Shown piece after piece: positions 8,758-16,400 of a stretch of DNA of 64,000 nucleotides. The notes below the pieces were generated by a model that saw only the letters and a program-made list of their open reading frames with translations, was not told the origin of the DNA and did no database searches. The stretch's first letter is position 1. Every line of letters starts with the position of its first letter. The DNA comes from a virus: positions 62,001-126,000 of the IMG/VR virus record IMGVR_UViG_3300035670_000022; one strand, given 5' to 3'. Made by a program: the position numbers and the translations under genes.

Positions 8758-8968
8758 GTTGTAATACCTCGTTGATTTCGTCTTGATGTTGAAGCAGGAG
8801 GGCATGCTCCTTATTACCTTTACCAGTATCCATGCCTGTCTGCCGTGGGTTACGGCAAGACCAGCAGTGACACTTCTTCCTGTTTTTGCGGAAGAATTTT
8901 TGTTGTTCGGGGGTTAACCACCAAATCTGTTTAACTTTACGGTCATCAACTACTTTACGGTGCCACAT
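8750..8968 (-). CDS. Small Cys-containing phage protein
   Basis: 72 aa, strongly basic N-terminal half with a C-x-C-x-x-C cluster (KKCHCWSCRNPRQTG), a possible metal-binding knuckle. A very strong AAGGAGGT ribosome site precedes the ATG, and the 14-nt motif lies 25 nt upstream. Function unknown. Nucleic-acid binding is a guess from composition. Confidence 0.65.
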   Translation of the reverse strand: MWHRKVVDDRKVKQIWWLTPEQQKFFRKNRKKCHCWSCRNPRQTGMDTGKGNKEHALLLQHQDEINEVLQHG

Positions 8969-8993
8969 AAGACCTCCTTAGCTTGATGTCTTG

Positions 8994-9007
8994 TATTCTT
9001 CTCTGTT
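8994..9007 (-). promoter_or_regulatory. 14-nt promoter-like motif (variant)
   Basis: Minus-strand AACAGAGAAGAATA, 25 nt upstream of the 72-aa gene and directly behind the terminator at 9011-9043. Confidence 0.75.
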
Positions 9008-9010
9008 GTA

Positions 9011-9043
9011 GCAAAAAACAGCTTGGGGCAATCCAAGCTGTTT
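9011..9043 (-). terminator. Rho-independent terminator
   Basis: Perfect 11-bp stem AAACAGCTTGG/CCAAGCTGTTT with a 6-nt loop and a TTTTTT run. It ends the small-gene unit 9050-9695. Confidence 0.9.
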
Positions 9044-9049
9044 GGTTTC

Positions 9050-9283
9050 TTAACGGTAAATAAGATCTTCCCGTTTAGGGAGTTGATCAAGGAGCGTCGC
9101 AGCTCCTATGTAGGCGTCTAGGGCGCCGAATGTGTAAGATAACTCATGTTCACTTACATTTGGGAGACCCATTACAAAAGTGTAGGCTTGGAAGTAACTC
9201 AAGCCGTAGGTGTCTCGTAAGAACTCTTCTGCCGCATCTTCTGATGTGGCTAGCAGCGTTTTGAAAGTAGTGTAGTTATCCAT
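9050..9283 (-). CDS. Small hypothetical protein
   Basis: 77 aa, acidic and helical, with alternating aromatic residues (MDNYTTFKTLLATSEDAAEEFL...). An AAGGAGGT ribosome site lies 7 nt upstream, inside the end of the preceding gene. It is the last gene before the terminator. Not recognised. Confidence 0.65.
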   Translation of the reverse strand: MDNYTTFKTLLATSEDAAEEFLRDTYGLSYFQAYTFVMGLPNVSEHELSYTFGALDAYIGAATLLDQLPKREDLIYR

Positions 9284-9284
9284 G

Positions 9285-9407
9285 TTAGACCTCCTTTAGT
9301 CTTTTGATTAACTGCTTGGTTTTAGCCTTAACGGCTTTGAACTTGGCAGGAGCAAGGCGCTCCCGCTTCTTCTTGGCACCATCACGGTGCCAGTGTTTAA
9401 CAATCAT
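9285..9407 (-). CDS. Tiny basic protein (40 aa)
   Basis: Reads MIVKHWHRDGAKKKRERL and on to a TAA one base before the next start. About 40% of residues are Lys/Arg. It has a GAGGT ribosome site and an ATGA overlap with the previous gene. Probably nucleic-acid binding; unknown family. Confidence 0.6.
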   Translation of the reverse strand: MIVKHWHRDGAKKKRERLAPAKFKAVKAKTKQLIKRLKEV

Positions 9408-9523
9408 AAGACCTCGTCGGTGTAGCCATTTTTCATGGCGTGGATTAGCACCGTTAAAGTAGCGATGCCGCTACCGAAAATGAATCCAAGTGTCATTCCA
9501 AGTGTGAGTAGAAAAATAGTCAT
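9404..9523 (-). CDS. Tiny membrane protein (39 aa)
   Basis: MTIFLLTLGMTLGFIFGSGI and onward: one transmembrane segment of about 25 residues with GxxxG spacing, then a short polar tail. It ends TGA overlapping the next ATG (ATGA), a classic coupled arrangement. A GGAG site precedes it. Confidence 0.6.
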   Translation of the reverse strand: MTIFLLTLGMTLGFIFGSGIATLTVLIHAMKNGYTDEVL

Positions 9524-9533
9524 TATGATACTC

Positions 9534-9695
9534 CTAGTTAGAGTTAGCTAAACAGTTTTCGAGATGCTCCCACACAGCTAGGAGCTGTGCTTTTTGTTGG
9601 GCAATTTCGAATGCATCCTCGTACGATGTACGAGGCGCCGCAGCTAGAAGCTGCAAATATTCGAATAGTGTTATGTTCTCCGGCAGTGTATGCAT
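9534..9695 (-). CDS. Small helical protein (53 aa)
   Basis: Starts MHTLPENITLFEYLQLLAAA, ends LENCLANSN. A strong GGAGG site lies just upstream. It is the first protein gene after the ~1 kb RNA locus in the same transcription direction, so it is likely read from the same transcript. Its coding DNA contains small inverted repeats (for example CCTCGTAC...GTACGAGG). Confidence 0.55.
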   Translation of the reverse strand: MHTLPENITLFEYLQLLAAAPRTSYEDAFEIAQQKAQLLAVWEHLENCLANSN

Positions 9696-10032
9696 GGAGA
9701 CCTCCTATATAATGATGGACAATACCCCCAGGTGGACACGATCCACAATTCCAGCCTACCTATGCGGCACTGGGGATCAACTTCGACTTCCTCACGGGTC
9801 TAGCCTTGTACAGTCGTCTAGATATACATTCGGGAGATATCAGCCTATCTACTGCTACCAGTAGCCAACACACAACGTTTTCCCTAATCCCCCGTAGAGG
9901 ATTGTGGGTATCGATCCCACGCCGTTGTGTGGATATATAACTTCTATCCGAAGATATGGCGGCTGGATACCCAGCTTGTGACCAGTCTTTACACGTAGGA
10001 AGGGCGACGGCCCTATAAAGTAGTTGTGGAAA

Positions 10033-10104
10033 TGCGCCGTACAGGTACTGCCCCTGTCTACGCCACCTTATGAGGGTGGAGCCTCCCTTCTCGGCCAACG
10101 GCGC
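10033..10104 (-). tRNA. tRNA-Met (anticodon CAU)
   Basis: 72-nt cloverleaf on the minus strand. It has a perfect 7-bp acceptor GCGCCGT/ACGGCGC with discriminator A, U8, and a D-arm GCC...GGC with a GG pair in its loop. The 5-bp anticodon stem CCACC/GGTGG has loop CTCATAA (U33, CAU, A37). A 5-nt variable loop and a perfect 5-bp T stem ACAGG/CCTGT follow. CAU can also be Ile if modified to lysidine. The T loop is GGCAGTA, lacking the usual TTC. No CCA is encoded. Confidence 0.85.
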
Positions 10105-10719
10105 GGGTGTCCGGCTTAGTGTGTACAGCACTTGCCGGGCGTGTGTGACCTATAGAGCCTGTAATCCAACCAGTCACGTTCTCGTTGGCAGACCGCTATT
10201 CCCTTCCTCTACAAACTACTCAGAATAGCCAGTGTAGTTTGCCCCTTAACCCCAGGGCGGGTATACCTCTTAGATGACGAGTCTAAGAGGGATTCTAGCA
10301 GTTCGCTCAATTGAACGTTCACTATCGAGACTCCTTAGTGTGTTAGTGCCTCGATAGCTAGCTAGGAACTACTTATATTTCTGCCCGAAGGGCACGGATC
10401 AACACACTACCGATCTTTCAGTCACGAGGGCGACGGCCCCATTATAAAGATGTGGAGGGGTTTGATACCCCCAAGGATTCTGCAGTTGGTCAGACTACAT
10501 ATCCAACCACAGCTTTGTCTGTTCAAAGTGTCTTGCTCGCCATATCAGGTCCGCACACTCTTTTAGGTGTATATAGCCTTGCGAGCATCACCTAAACTAC
10601 AATCTTGACTGACCAAGCCCTAAGATTCTGACAGATTTGACTGTATCGCGTTACTTCCGCGCACACATCAACGTATCCATTTTAGAAGGCATTATCCCCC
10701 GAATACTAGAGGGGCCCAT

Positions 10720-10737
10720 ATGAGAGTTATCTCTCAT
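10720..10737 (-). other. 5' hairpin of the RNA locus
   Basis: Perfect 7-bp stem ATGAGAG/CTCTCAT with a 4-nt loop immediately downstream of the promoter-like motif. It would form the first structure of the transcript. Confidence 0.6.
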
Positions 10738-10738
10738 G

Positions 10739-10752
10739 TACTCTTCTCTGTT
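10739..10752 (-). promoter_or_regulatory. 14-nt promoter-like motif
   Basis: Exact minus-strand AACAGAGAAGAGTA, between the terminator at 10757-10790 and the RNA locus, which it most likely drives. Confidence 0.8.
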
Positions 10753-10756
10753 GTAG

Positions 10757-10790
10757 AAAAAGAAAGAGTATCGGTTAAGACGACACTCTT
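10757..10790 (-). terminator. Rho-independent terminator
   Basis: 10-bp stem AAGAGTGTCG/CGATACTCTT (one G-T pair) with a 7-nt loop, followed by TTCTTTTTC on the minus strand. It directly follows the 128-aa gene. Confidence 0.8.
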
Positions 10791-10800
10791 CTTTGACTAA

Positions 10801-11187
10801 TTAAGCGAAAGATTCAGTTACAACTTTGACTTCAATAAGCCGTTCCCAGCCTGCGAATTCAAAGTAGAACTCACCTTCTCGGTTGACCCGATTGTTTTTA
10901 GCAAAGATAACCGGGCGGTCTCCCGCAATGCCTAAGACTTGTTGTTGTAAGTTGATAGGGCAGACAACTGCCAAGATATCAAACTCAGCTGCTATAGCTT
11001 TGAATGATTCGATTTGTACAGTATTAGGTGCCTCACCATGAGGCGTAATTTCAGCCTCAAACTGAACGTGTACATTAGGCATGGTGCCGTTGACTTGTAC
11101 AACTTCGATAGCGCCTAGTTTGGCTTTTAAAGCAGTAAACTGCTCATAGCTCATTTCATGGCGACTGAACCACATTACTTTGGTCAT
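10801..11187 (-). CDS. Hypothetical protein with W-F-S-R-H motif
   Basis: 128 aa starting MTKVMWFSRHEMSYEQF. Short phage proteins with an N-terminal [VI]-x-[WF]-x-S-R-H motif recur in large phages, but I do not know their function. Its layout looks alpha/beta and Rossmann-like (an ILAVVCP strand in the middle). Ribosome site AAGGAG and the 14-nt motif (22 nt upstream) mark it as its own unit, closed by a terminator. Confidence 0.65.
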   Translation of the reverse strand: MTKVMWFSRHEMSYEQFTALKAKLGAIEVVQVNGTMPNVHVQFEAEITPHGEAPNTVQIESFKAIAAEFDILAVVCPINLQQQVLGIAGDRPVIFAKNNRVNREGEFYFEFAGWERLIEVKVVTESFA

Positions 11188-11209
11188 AAGATATCTCCTT
11201 AATTTCGTG

Positions 11210-11223
11210 TACTCTTCTCTGTT
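11210..11223 (-). promoter_or_regulatory. 14-nt promoter-like motif
   Basis: Exact AACAGAGAAGAGTA on the minus strand, 22 nt upstream of the 128-aa gene and just after the terminator at 11229-11259. Confidence 0.8.
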
Positions 11224-11228
11224 GCTTT

Positions 11229-11259
11229 AAAAAACACTAGCAGGTTATTAACCTGCTAG
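11229..11259 (-). terminator. Rho-independent terminator
   Basis: Perfect 10-bp stem CTAGCAGGTT/AACCTGCTAG with a 3-nt loop, then TGTTTTTT. It follows the 56-aa gene. Confidence 0.9.
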
Positions 11260-11268
11260 CGTTTAACA

Positions 11269-11439
11269 CTATCGGAACTTCTTGGTGGCTGCTATATAAG
11301 CAGCCACGTTCCGGCGATGCTCTTCACGAGCCTCCGCCATTTGGCGGATAAACTCCTCCGTCTCCCGACGGACAGCTTCTTTATGTGCTTCAATAGATGC
11401 GGCAAATTCTTCCGGATGATAGACCACAGATGTAGACAT
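11269..11439 (-). CDS. Small charged helical protein (56 aa)
   Basis: MSTSVVYHPEEFAASIEAHK continuing as a continuous amphipathic helix rich in E, R and A, ending IAATKKFR. Likely one long helix or a coiled coil. Its DNA contains several inverted repeats (GTGGCTGC...GCAGCCAC, CCGCCATTTGGCGG). It lies between two terminators but lacks its own copy of the 14-nt motif. Confidence 0.6.
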   Translation of the reverse strand: MSTSVVYHPEEFAASIEAHKEAVRRETEEFIRQMAEAREEHRRNVAAYIAATKKFR

Positions 11440-11474
11440 AGTTTAGACTCCTAATTTGAATATGAATACGAAAA

Positions 11475-11492
11475 GCCCCCGAAGGCGGGGGC
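11475..11492 (-). terminator. Rho-independent terminator
   Basis: Perfect 7-bp GCCCCCG/CGGGGGC stem, 4-nt loop, then TTTTCG on the minus strand. It follows the 256-aa gene. Confidence 0.8.
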
Positions 11493-11500
11493 AGTAGCAA

Positions 11501-12271
11501 TTAGCGGCGACGACGACCGCTGGTGACAACTTTAGTCGCGCCACGGTTTACCGCAGGTAAGTCTACTTGAGACTTCCGTGCGGTCGGTGCGCCAGCTTTA
11601 ACGGCGGCTTGTTTGGCAACACCTACGGTACTGCCAATCAATTTACAGTCAGCCCATGCGACATTGGATAAGCCGACGGCGGGTTTTTTGGTCTGCGGAT
11701 TTAACCGCAATACCATGTCAAAGGTGACAATCCCGTCCGGGTTGGCTGCTACCACCCATAACCGCTTCGAAGAATGTTCGGTTGTGTACATGCACCCACG
11801 ACCGAAGTCTTCTTCATACTCTTCCCATAGTTCCGCATAGCGGATCAGGGATTCGAAGTCAGATTGGCTGATAACACCATTGTCAACAGACTCTTGACTG
11901 AATTCGATGGGCAAAGACCGCAGTCCTTTAATCCACTGTTGCCCTTTCGTCAGGGTTTTGCCTGTGGTGGCAGGCTGCATAGACCCATCAGGGTTCATAA
12001 CCCCTGACAGTCGTACTTTGACGGACACTTTTTCGGTGTTTTCGTCGTAGAAGGGGTCTTCTAAGACGATGCGAATCAAGTCGCATGATCCGTCTTCTGG
12101 TGCAAACTGCGAACGAGACATCAGACTTGTGTCAACAAAGAACTGATCGTACGCATCGCGCGCCTGCTCGATAAAACACTCGGGAATCCCCGCCAGTACT
12201 GTTTGCAGATCAGGATCTGCATATAGACCAGCGATGAACATTTCGGTGTTGGCGGCTTTGGCTTCTAACAT
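11501..12271 (-). CDS. Hypothetical protein with basic GRRRR tail
   Basis: 256 aa, not recognised. The acidic, mixed-structure body (about 1-210) is followed by an Ala/Lys linker and a C-terminal tail TKVVTSGRRRR. The 234-aa neighbour ends in a near-identical tail (TKVVGSGRRPK), suggesting a shared targeting or nucleic-acid-binding role. An AGGAG site precedes the start, with a motif copy 29 nt upstream. It was checked for single-stranded-DNA-binding features; none is clear. Confidence 0.65.
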   Translation of the reverse strand: MLEAKAANTEMFIAGLYADPDLQTVLAGIPECFIEQARDAYDQFFVDTSLMSRSQFAPEDGSCDLIRIVLEDPFYDENTEKVSVKVRLSGVMNPDGSMQPATTGKTLTKGQQWIKGLRSLPIEFSQESVDNGVISQSDFESLIRYAELWEEYEEDFGRGCMYTTEHSSKRLWVVAANPDGIVTFDMVLRLNPQTKKPAVGLSNVAWADCKLIGSTVGVAKQAAVKAGAPTARKSQVDLPAVNRGATKVVTSGRRRR

Positions 12272-12300
12272 AGGTATAATCTCCTAATTGTTTATTCATG

Positions 12301-12314
12301 CACTCTTCTCTGTT
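12301..12314 (-). promoter_or_regulatory. 14-nt promoter-like motif (variant)
   Basis: Minus-strand AACAGAGAAGAGTG, 29 nt upstream of the 256-aa gene. It is the first of three copies spaced 72 and 101 bp apart. Confidence 0.75.
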
Positions 12315-12341
12315 GTTAGACAGGGTAGAGCAGGGCTATTT

Positions 12342-12363
12342 AGAACCCTAAAGGTTCTTTTTT
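12342..12363 (+). terminator. Plus-oriented terminator-like hairpin
   Basis: AGAACC/GGTTCT stem with a 5-nt loop followed by TTTTTTA on the plus strand, within a minus-strand gene region. It could stop antisense transcription. Confidence 0.55.
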
Positions 12364-12372
12364 ATTCCCGTT

Positions 12373-12386
12373 TACTTCTCTCTGTT
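12373..12386 (-). promoter_or_regulatory. 14-nt promoter-like motif (variant)
   Basis: Minus-strand AACAGAGAGAAGTA, the second of three copies upstream of the 256-aa gene. Confidence 0.6.
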
Positions 12387-12390
12387 GTTC

Positions 12391-12418
12391 GTCTAGGTTG
12401 TTCTAGGTTGTTCTAGGC
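12391..12418. repeat. 10-bp direct repeat, three copies
   Basis: Three consecutive TTCTAGGTTG-like units (the first begins GT) between the second and third motif copies. Confidence 0.7.
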
Positions 12419-12473
12419 TTAAGCAGACACGCTCAGGTTGTCTGTCTTTGGGTTTTTAAGGAACGTGGCAACG

Positions 12474-12487
12474 TACTCCTCTCTGTA
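12474..12487 (-). promoter_or_regulatory. 14-nt promoter-like motif (variant)
   Basis: Minus-strand TACAGAGAGGAGTA directly abutting the T-run of the terminator at 12487-12529. Confidence 0.6.
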
Positions 12488-12529
12488 AAAAAAGGGGCAT
12501 GCGCCGCTGCATATGCAGGGGCGCATGCC
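12487..12529 (-). terminator. Strong rho-independent terminator
   Basis: 10-bp stem GGCATGCGCC/GGCGCATGCC capped by an inner CTGCAT/ATGCAG stem, followed by TTTTTTT on the minus strand. It follows the 234-aa gene. Confidence 0.92.
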
Positions 12530-12535
12530 AGCGTC

Positions 12536-13240
12536 CTATTTAGGACGCCGTCCGCTTCCGACCACTTTCGTGGTGGGAGCGGACTTTGCCCCTTTAGGGG
12601 CACCGCCCCCGAAGAGGGCGGAAACGTCCTCTACTGCAACGCAGTCGAGGGCGGCGTGCTCGGAGGGCTCTGCCCCTCCCGAGCCGCAAAAGACTGCATC
12701 ACTGCAGTCGAGGGCTGAGATATACAGCCCGTACTTGCCGCCGGCGGCAAGTTGGAACCGTACGGTTCCTTGCACCCACACAGGGTGCTCCTTTTGCCGA
12801 ACGGCAAAAGACTTCGAGTCTGCTTTAGCCTCGAAGTGATATTTGACCAGTTGGTCAAATATCTCCTCTGCCCCTTCTGGGGCAGAGTCGAACGCCACCT
12901 TGGCGTTCAACGTGAACCATTGGGGTTTACCCCCAAGGTTCGCGTCCTTCTGCGGAAGGACGGATTTTGGGTCGACAGACCCATAATCCACAGCCTTTCC
13001 GTGAAGGCTGATGCACGTAAGTGCAAACGACAGCACGTAAGTGCCGTCGTCGTACAGCGACGCGTCGGTAACGGTAAGCCCGAAGGGCTTCCGTTGACCG
13101 AAGAGATCGGGACCGATCTCTATGCAACTGTGTCCCGTTAGGAGACACAGTTGCATAGGCAGTCCGGAGGACTGCAGGTAGGCAGCGGCTGCTGCTTTGT
13201 CTTCGCCGAAGGTGGAGATAACGGAAGTGACGGTAGTCAT
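12536..13240 (-). CDS. Hairpin-tiled gene, hypothetical protein with SGRRPK tail
   Basis: 234 aa, unrecognised. The C-terminus TTKVVGSGRRPK matches the neighbour at 11501. The DNA is extraordinary: almost every base lies in a short perfect inverted repeat. Examples are 12733-12752 (10+10, no loop), 12791-12810 (9-bp), 12838-12863 (12-bp), 12866-12887 (9-bp), 12944-12961 (7-bp), 13103-13120 (8-bp), 13121-13157 (14-bp) and 13159-13175 (7-bp). The tiling continues into the leader. There is no Shine-Dalgarno before the ATG; a 7-bp hairpin (about 13248-13264) occupies that place. The opposite-strand frames here are shadows produced by the symmetry. Confidence 0.7.
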   Translation of the reverse strand: MTTVTSVISTFGEDKAAAAAYLQSSGLPMQLCLLTGHSCIEIGPDLFGQRKPFGLTVTDASLYDDGTYVLSFALTCISLHGKAVDYGSVDPKSVLPQKDANLGGKPQWFTLNAKVAFDSAPEGAEEIFDQLVKYHFEAKADSKSFAVRQKEHPVWVQGTVRFQLAAGGKYGLYISALDCSDAVFCGSGGAEPSEHAALDCVAVEDVSALFGGGAPKGAKSAPTTKVVGSGRRPK

Positions 13241-13277
13241 GACGTTGACGGCTCGTAGAGCCGTAAGAAAGTGCTTG

Positions 13278-13291
13278 CACTTCTCTCTGTT
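13278..13291 (-). promoter_or_regulatory. 14-nt promoter-like motif (variant)
   Basis: Minus-strand AACAGAGAGAAGTG, 37 nt upstream of the 234-aa gene. Its end lies in the small palindrome AAGTGCTTGCACTT. Confidence 0.7.
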
Positions 13292-13346
13292 TCTCCGGAC
13301 CCGAAGGGTCTGGAGACTCTCTCGAAGAGAGAGTTAAGAGTGCTTG

Positions 13347-13360
13347 CACTCTTCTCTGTT
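13347..13360 (-). promoter_or_regulatory. 14-nt promoter-like motif (variant)
   Basis: Minus-strand AACAGAGAAGAGTG, 69 bp upstream of the previous copy, again ending in a GCACTCT/AGAGTGC palindrome. Confidence 0.7.
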
Positions 13361-13452
13361 CCGCTCGTTAGAGCGGCATAGAAGACTTAGGGACCCGCGC
13401 GGAATAGGTAATGAGTTAGCTAGTTAGCGGGGCTAACTAGCAGAGGGTGATA

Positions 13453-16400
13453 TTACGAGAATTGGGTCTCCATCCAATCCAAAGCGATATCTGAAGTGTG
13501 GTAGGAGTCGACTAGCATGCTCCACATTTGCTCTGATGTAAGTTCGGAGTTAAATTCACAGTCTGTTGCAAAGTAGACTAAATCAGCTTTAGGAAAGCGA
13601 CTAGGTCCGACATACAAAGCAGCTTTATGCTGAGCCGGAATAGCTGTTACTTTACCTTTGCTGACGTAATACATATGCAGAACTCCCGGGCGGTTTATAG
13701 TCAAACCCTGGCTTTTCATTAGAGTCATAGCAAAACAAGGGTGCGCCGGGATTTGTCGGAAGGTTCCTATGGGACGACCCGACTTATCTTTAGGCCCTTC
13801 AAAGTCTGCATAGTCTAGAGTGATGACTTGCTTAGTAGTGTCTAGACGCACGTTGATAGAGTTTTTACCTAGTTTGGTAACTACTCCTGTGCTTCCATTA
13901 GCTGCAATAAGTGCACCGCCTCCGTTCTGTATGTTCTTACGAATCATTACAGGCATATCGACGCAGAAAGTCATCTCTTCTTCAATTGGATTAAAGATAG
14001 TGACAAACTCTTGCTTCTCGCCGTCGTAGGCTTTCTTCAGATACCAGTCTCCGAATTTACCTGTGACGTGGGCGCGATACGACTTGTTGTCTGCACCGTT
14101 AGCGATCATCTCAGCGGTCTTGCGGCTATTGTGCCGTTTTACTCCGATATTGTTGAAGTAGATGTGGATAGCATCTTCCGGAGCTTTGGTGGTAACACTA
14201 GCATCAAAGCGGTCTTTGATTAAGTTACCTTTCACGCCGGTTAATTGCAGCCGGTCCATACGTAACAGGTTAAGACAATCTACCCAGGCTTTATCTCCGT
14301 CGGCACGGATATTGTGCTTCAGGTTTATCATGACGAAGTCTCGGCGCTTAACAAAACTGCCGTAGCTGACATTGTTCTTTGCCCCTTTGATGAACACAGG
14401 TTCAAAGAAGAGGGAGCCTTTAACAGGTAAGAACTGCATTGGATCCCCTACTAACAGCCATTGAATGTTGATACCTTCTTCTATCGCAGCATCTTCGATG
14501 ATGTTTAAGAAGCGGTTGTCTACCATGCTGACTTCATCAACGATGACCATGAGTGGGCGTTTACCCAGGTAGTTCTTGGCGCTCTTGAAGAAGCGACTGT
14601 CTTTAACGTCTGACTTGAGTAGGTGGTACTCTTCGTACTCGCTACACTTTTTGCTCTCTGTTTTTTCGAATCCCAATTTGAGACCGAACATTGAGTTAAT
14701 TGTGCCGTCCCCACCGACGTTCATCACTGAAGTACCTGTAGAGCCAACAATGACGTAGGGGAGTTTGAGTAAGTCAAAGATGTGACGCGCTACTTCGACA
14801 CTGTAAGACTTGCCGCCTCCGCCTACACCGGTCAGCATAATATTGCTGCCATTAATAGCTTCAGCTACGACGTCTAACTGTCGAGCAGTCATGGTTTCTA
14901 GAGCGGGTAGGTAAGACTCCTCGTCTATAGTCGCATTGACGTTGGTGATTGCGTCGATAGCGGCTTGTAGAGCCTCGGGCTTACGTTTACGGTCTGCTTC
15001 TATCTCCATTTGGACTTTGGTCTCCTCTTGCTTAGCTTTTTTCTGTGCGTGTTTGCGTACCTTTTTAAGTGAGGGTACGATCTTTTTGCCTTTGCTGTTG
15101 ACAACAGGCTTAACAGATCCTACCTCTACTGTTTTAGGTTCTACAGATTTCTGTTTTTCCGCAACAGGGGTGGGAGTCTCTACTTTAAGAGACACTGCTT
15201 TAGAAAGAGGGATGTCTTCTGGTTCATCCTCGGGGGCATACATCTCAAAATCAGAAGATGTATCTTCGTCCTCGATTTGATCTTCAGACTCTTCAGGCGC
15301 TGTTAATACGTCAGACGCGTCTTCTGTGGTCATAGGTTTATCTTCGACCACTTTTACCGATGACAAAGAGACAAAATTAGAGATAGGGATCTCGTCATCC
15401 ATCTCGTAGTCATCATCAAAGTATACGCCTGTAGACTGATCTTCTTCTGTTTCGGGAACAGCAGCGTCAAAGCTGTCGTCTTGAGTACTTGTACTTTTCT
15501 CTGTTTCTACTAGAACCACAGGAATAGACTTGTATAAGTCGGTGATCTTTGTATGTAGAGTCTCAGGCATATCAGGCACTGTCTCAAGAATCATTAGCAA
15601 CATAGCAGCAACTTGGTTACCAGGATCAGGAGTCGACATAGGCTCTGCTTTGATAGCGGCAGAAGTGGGTTCAATCACTTCCGGCTGGTTGGGAGTAGTT
15701 GTTACCTCAACAGCAGGTTGCTCGTCAGCTGCTTCATCAAGTTCTATTAGAGCAGCTAACAAGTCTTCCTTCTTGCCGTTTAACTTAGGAACGGTATGCC
15801 CCGCGTCACGGTACTCTTTTAGCGCCTCTTTGATATCAGAGTAAGACAGAGAGGAGTACACGTCAGAAACAGAAGAGTCAACATCAGCTTCGACTTCAGC
15901 TTCGACTTCAGCTTCGACTTCAGCTTCATCTACTGGTTTAAGAGCAGGGTGATTAGTGTCGACCATCCAGTTGAGCATCTCAATGATGAGATCGCCGTGG
16001 CAAGGCAAAGGTGCGCAGAAGCAGACTAAGTCTTTTTGCTCTGCGTAGAGGCGGGCTAACTCATTCAGCACAACGCTGTCATTAGCATCTACCTTCTCTT
16101 GTAGCCAAACACGGTACAGTTCATAACACTCTTTCCGTGTGCCGTGTTTTCCAACGACAGCCTTGTTTGCTAGAACGCTACCTTTCTTGCCTTTACCAGG
16201 ACGTCCTATATACTCACCAAATACGCTGTCACCGTTTTTGATGTTTAAGACTTTCATAGTGCAGTGTCCTTCAGAAGATGTAGGAGGCTCAGAGTCTGAT
16301 TTAGGTTTAACCATACGTACAGTGACGTTATAGCGGACACCTTCACCACCTTCGTTGCCTTCATAGCCGTGGCGGGCGTAGCGTTTGTTGCCATAGAAGA

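Larger units (their letters stand above)
9700..10737 (-). ncRNA. ~1 kb structured RNA locus with embedded tRNA (candidate large phage RNA)
   Basis: No plausible protein gene on either strand for about 1,040 bp, although a promoter-like motif sits just upstream and small genes follow downstream. The minus strand is dense in stems: ATGAGAG/CTCTCAT at the 5' end, a 9-bp stem with 7-nt loop at about 10256-10285, an 8-bp CAAACTAC/GTAGTTTG, a 9-bp CACACAACG/CGTTGTGTG, and a 9-bp TAGTGTGTT/AACACACTA. A repeated hairpin GGGCCGTCGCCC preceded by CTTTATA occurs twice. One canonical tRNA lies inside. Large phage RNAs of the GOLLD/ROOL type are of this size and tRNA-associated, but I cannot match their consensus by eye. 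A degenerate tRNA array is the alternative. Confidence 0.5.

Noticed and set aside
9860-9960. tRNA with T arm GTGGG-ATCGATA-CCCAC
   Set aside because: No matching 5' acceptor strand within 95 nt; left as part of the structured RNA.
9760-10131. Minus-strand 123-codon frame across the RNA locus
   Set aside because: Runs through the tRNA and many stems; no ribosome site, unprotein-like composition.
10440-10510. Second tRNA in the RNA locus (acceptor-like GCTGTGG with CCACATC)
   Set aside because: One acceptor mismatch, no proper anticodon arm, T loop TATCAAA; cannot be completed to a cloverleaf.
12513-13349. Several frames of 75-140 codons on both strands over the hairpin-tiled gene
   Set aside because: Inverted repeats make both strands similar and open; the minus frame 12536-13240 has the tail shared with a neighbour and the consistent upstream motif, so it is preferred.
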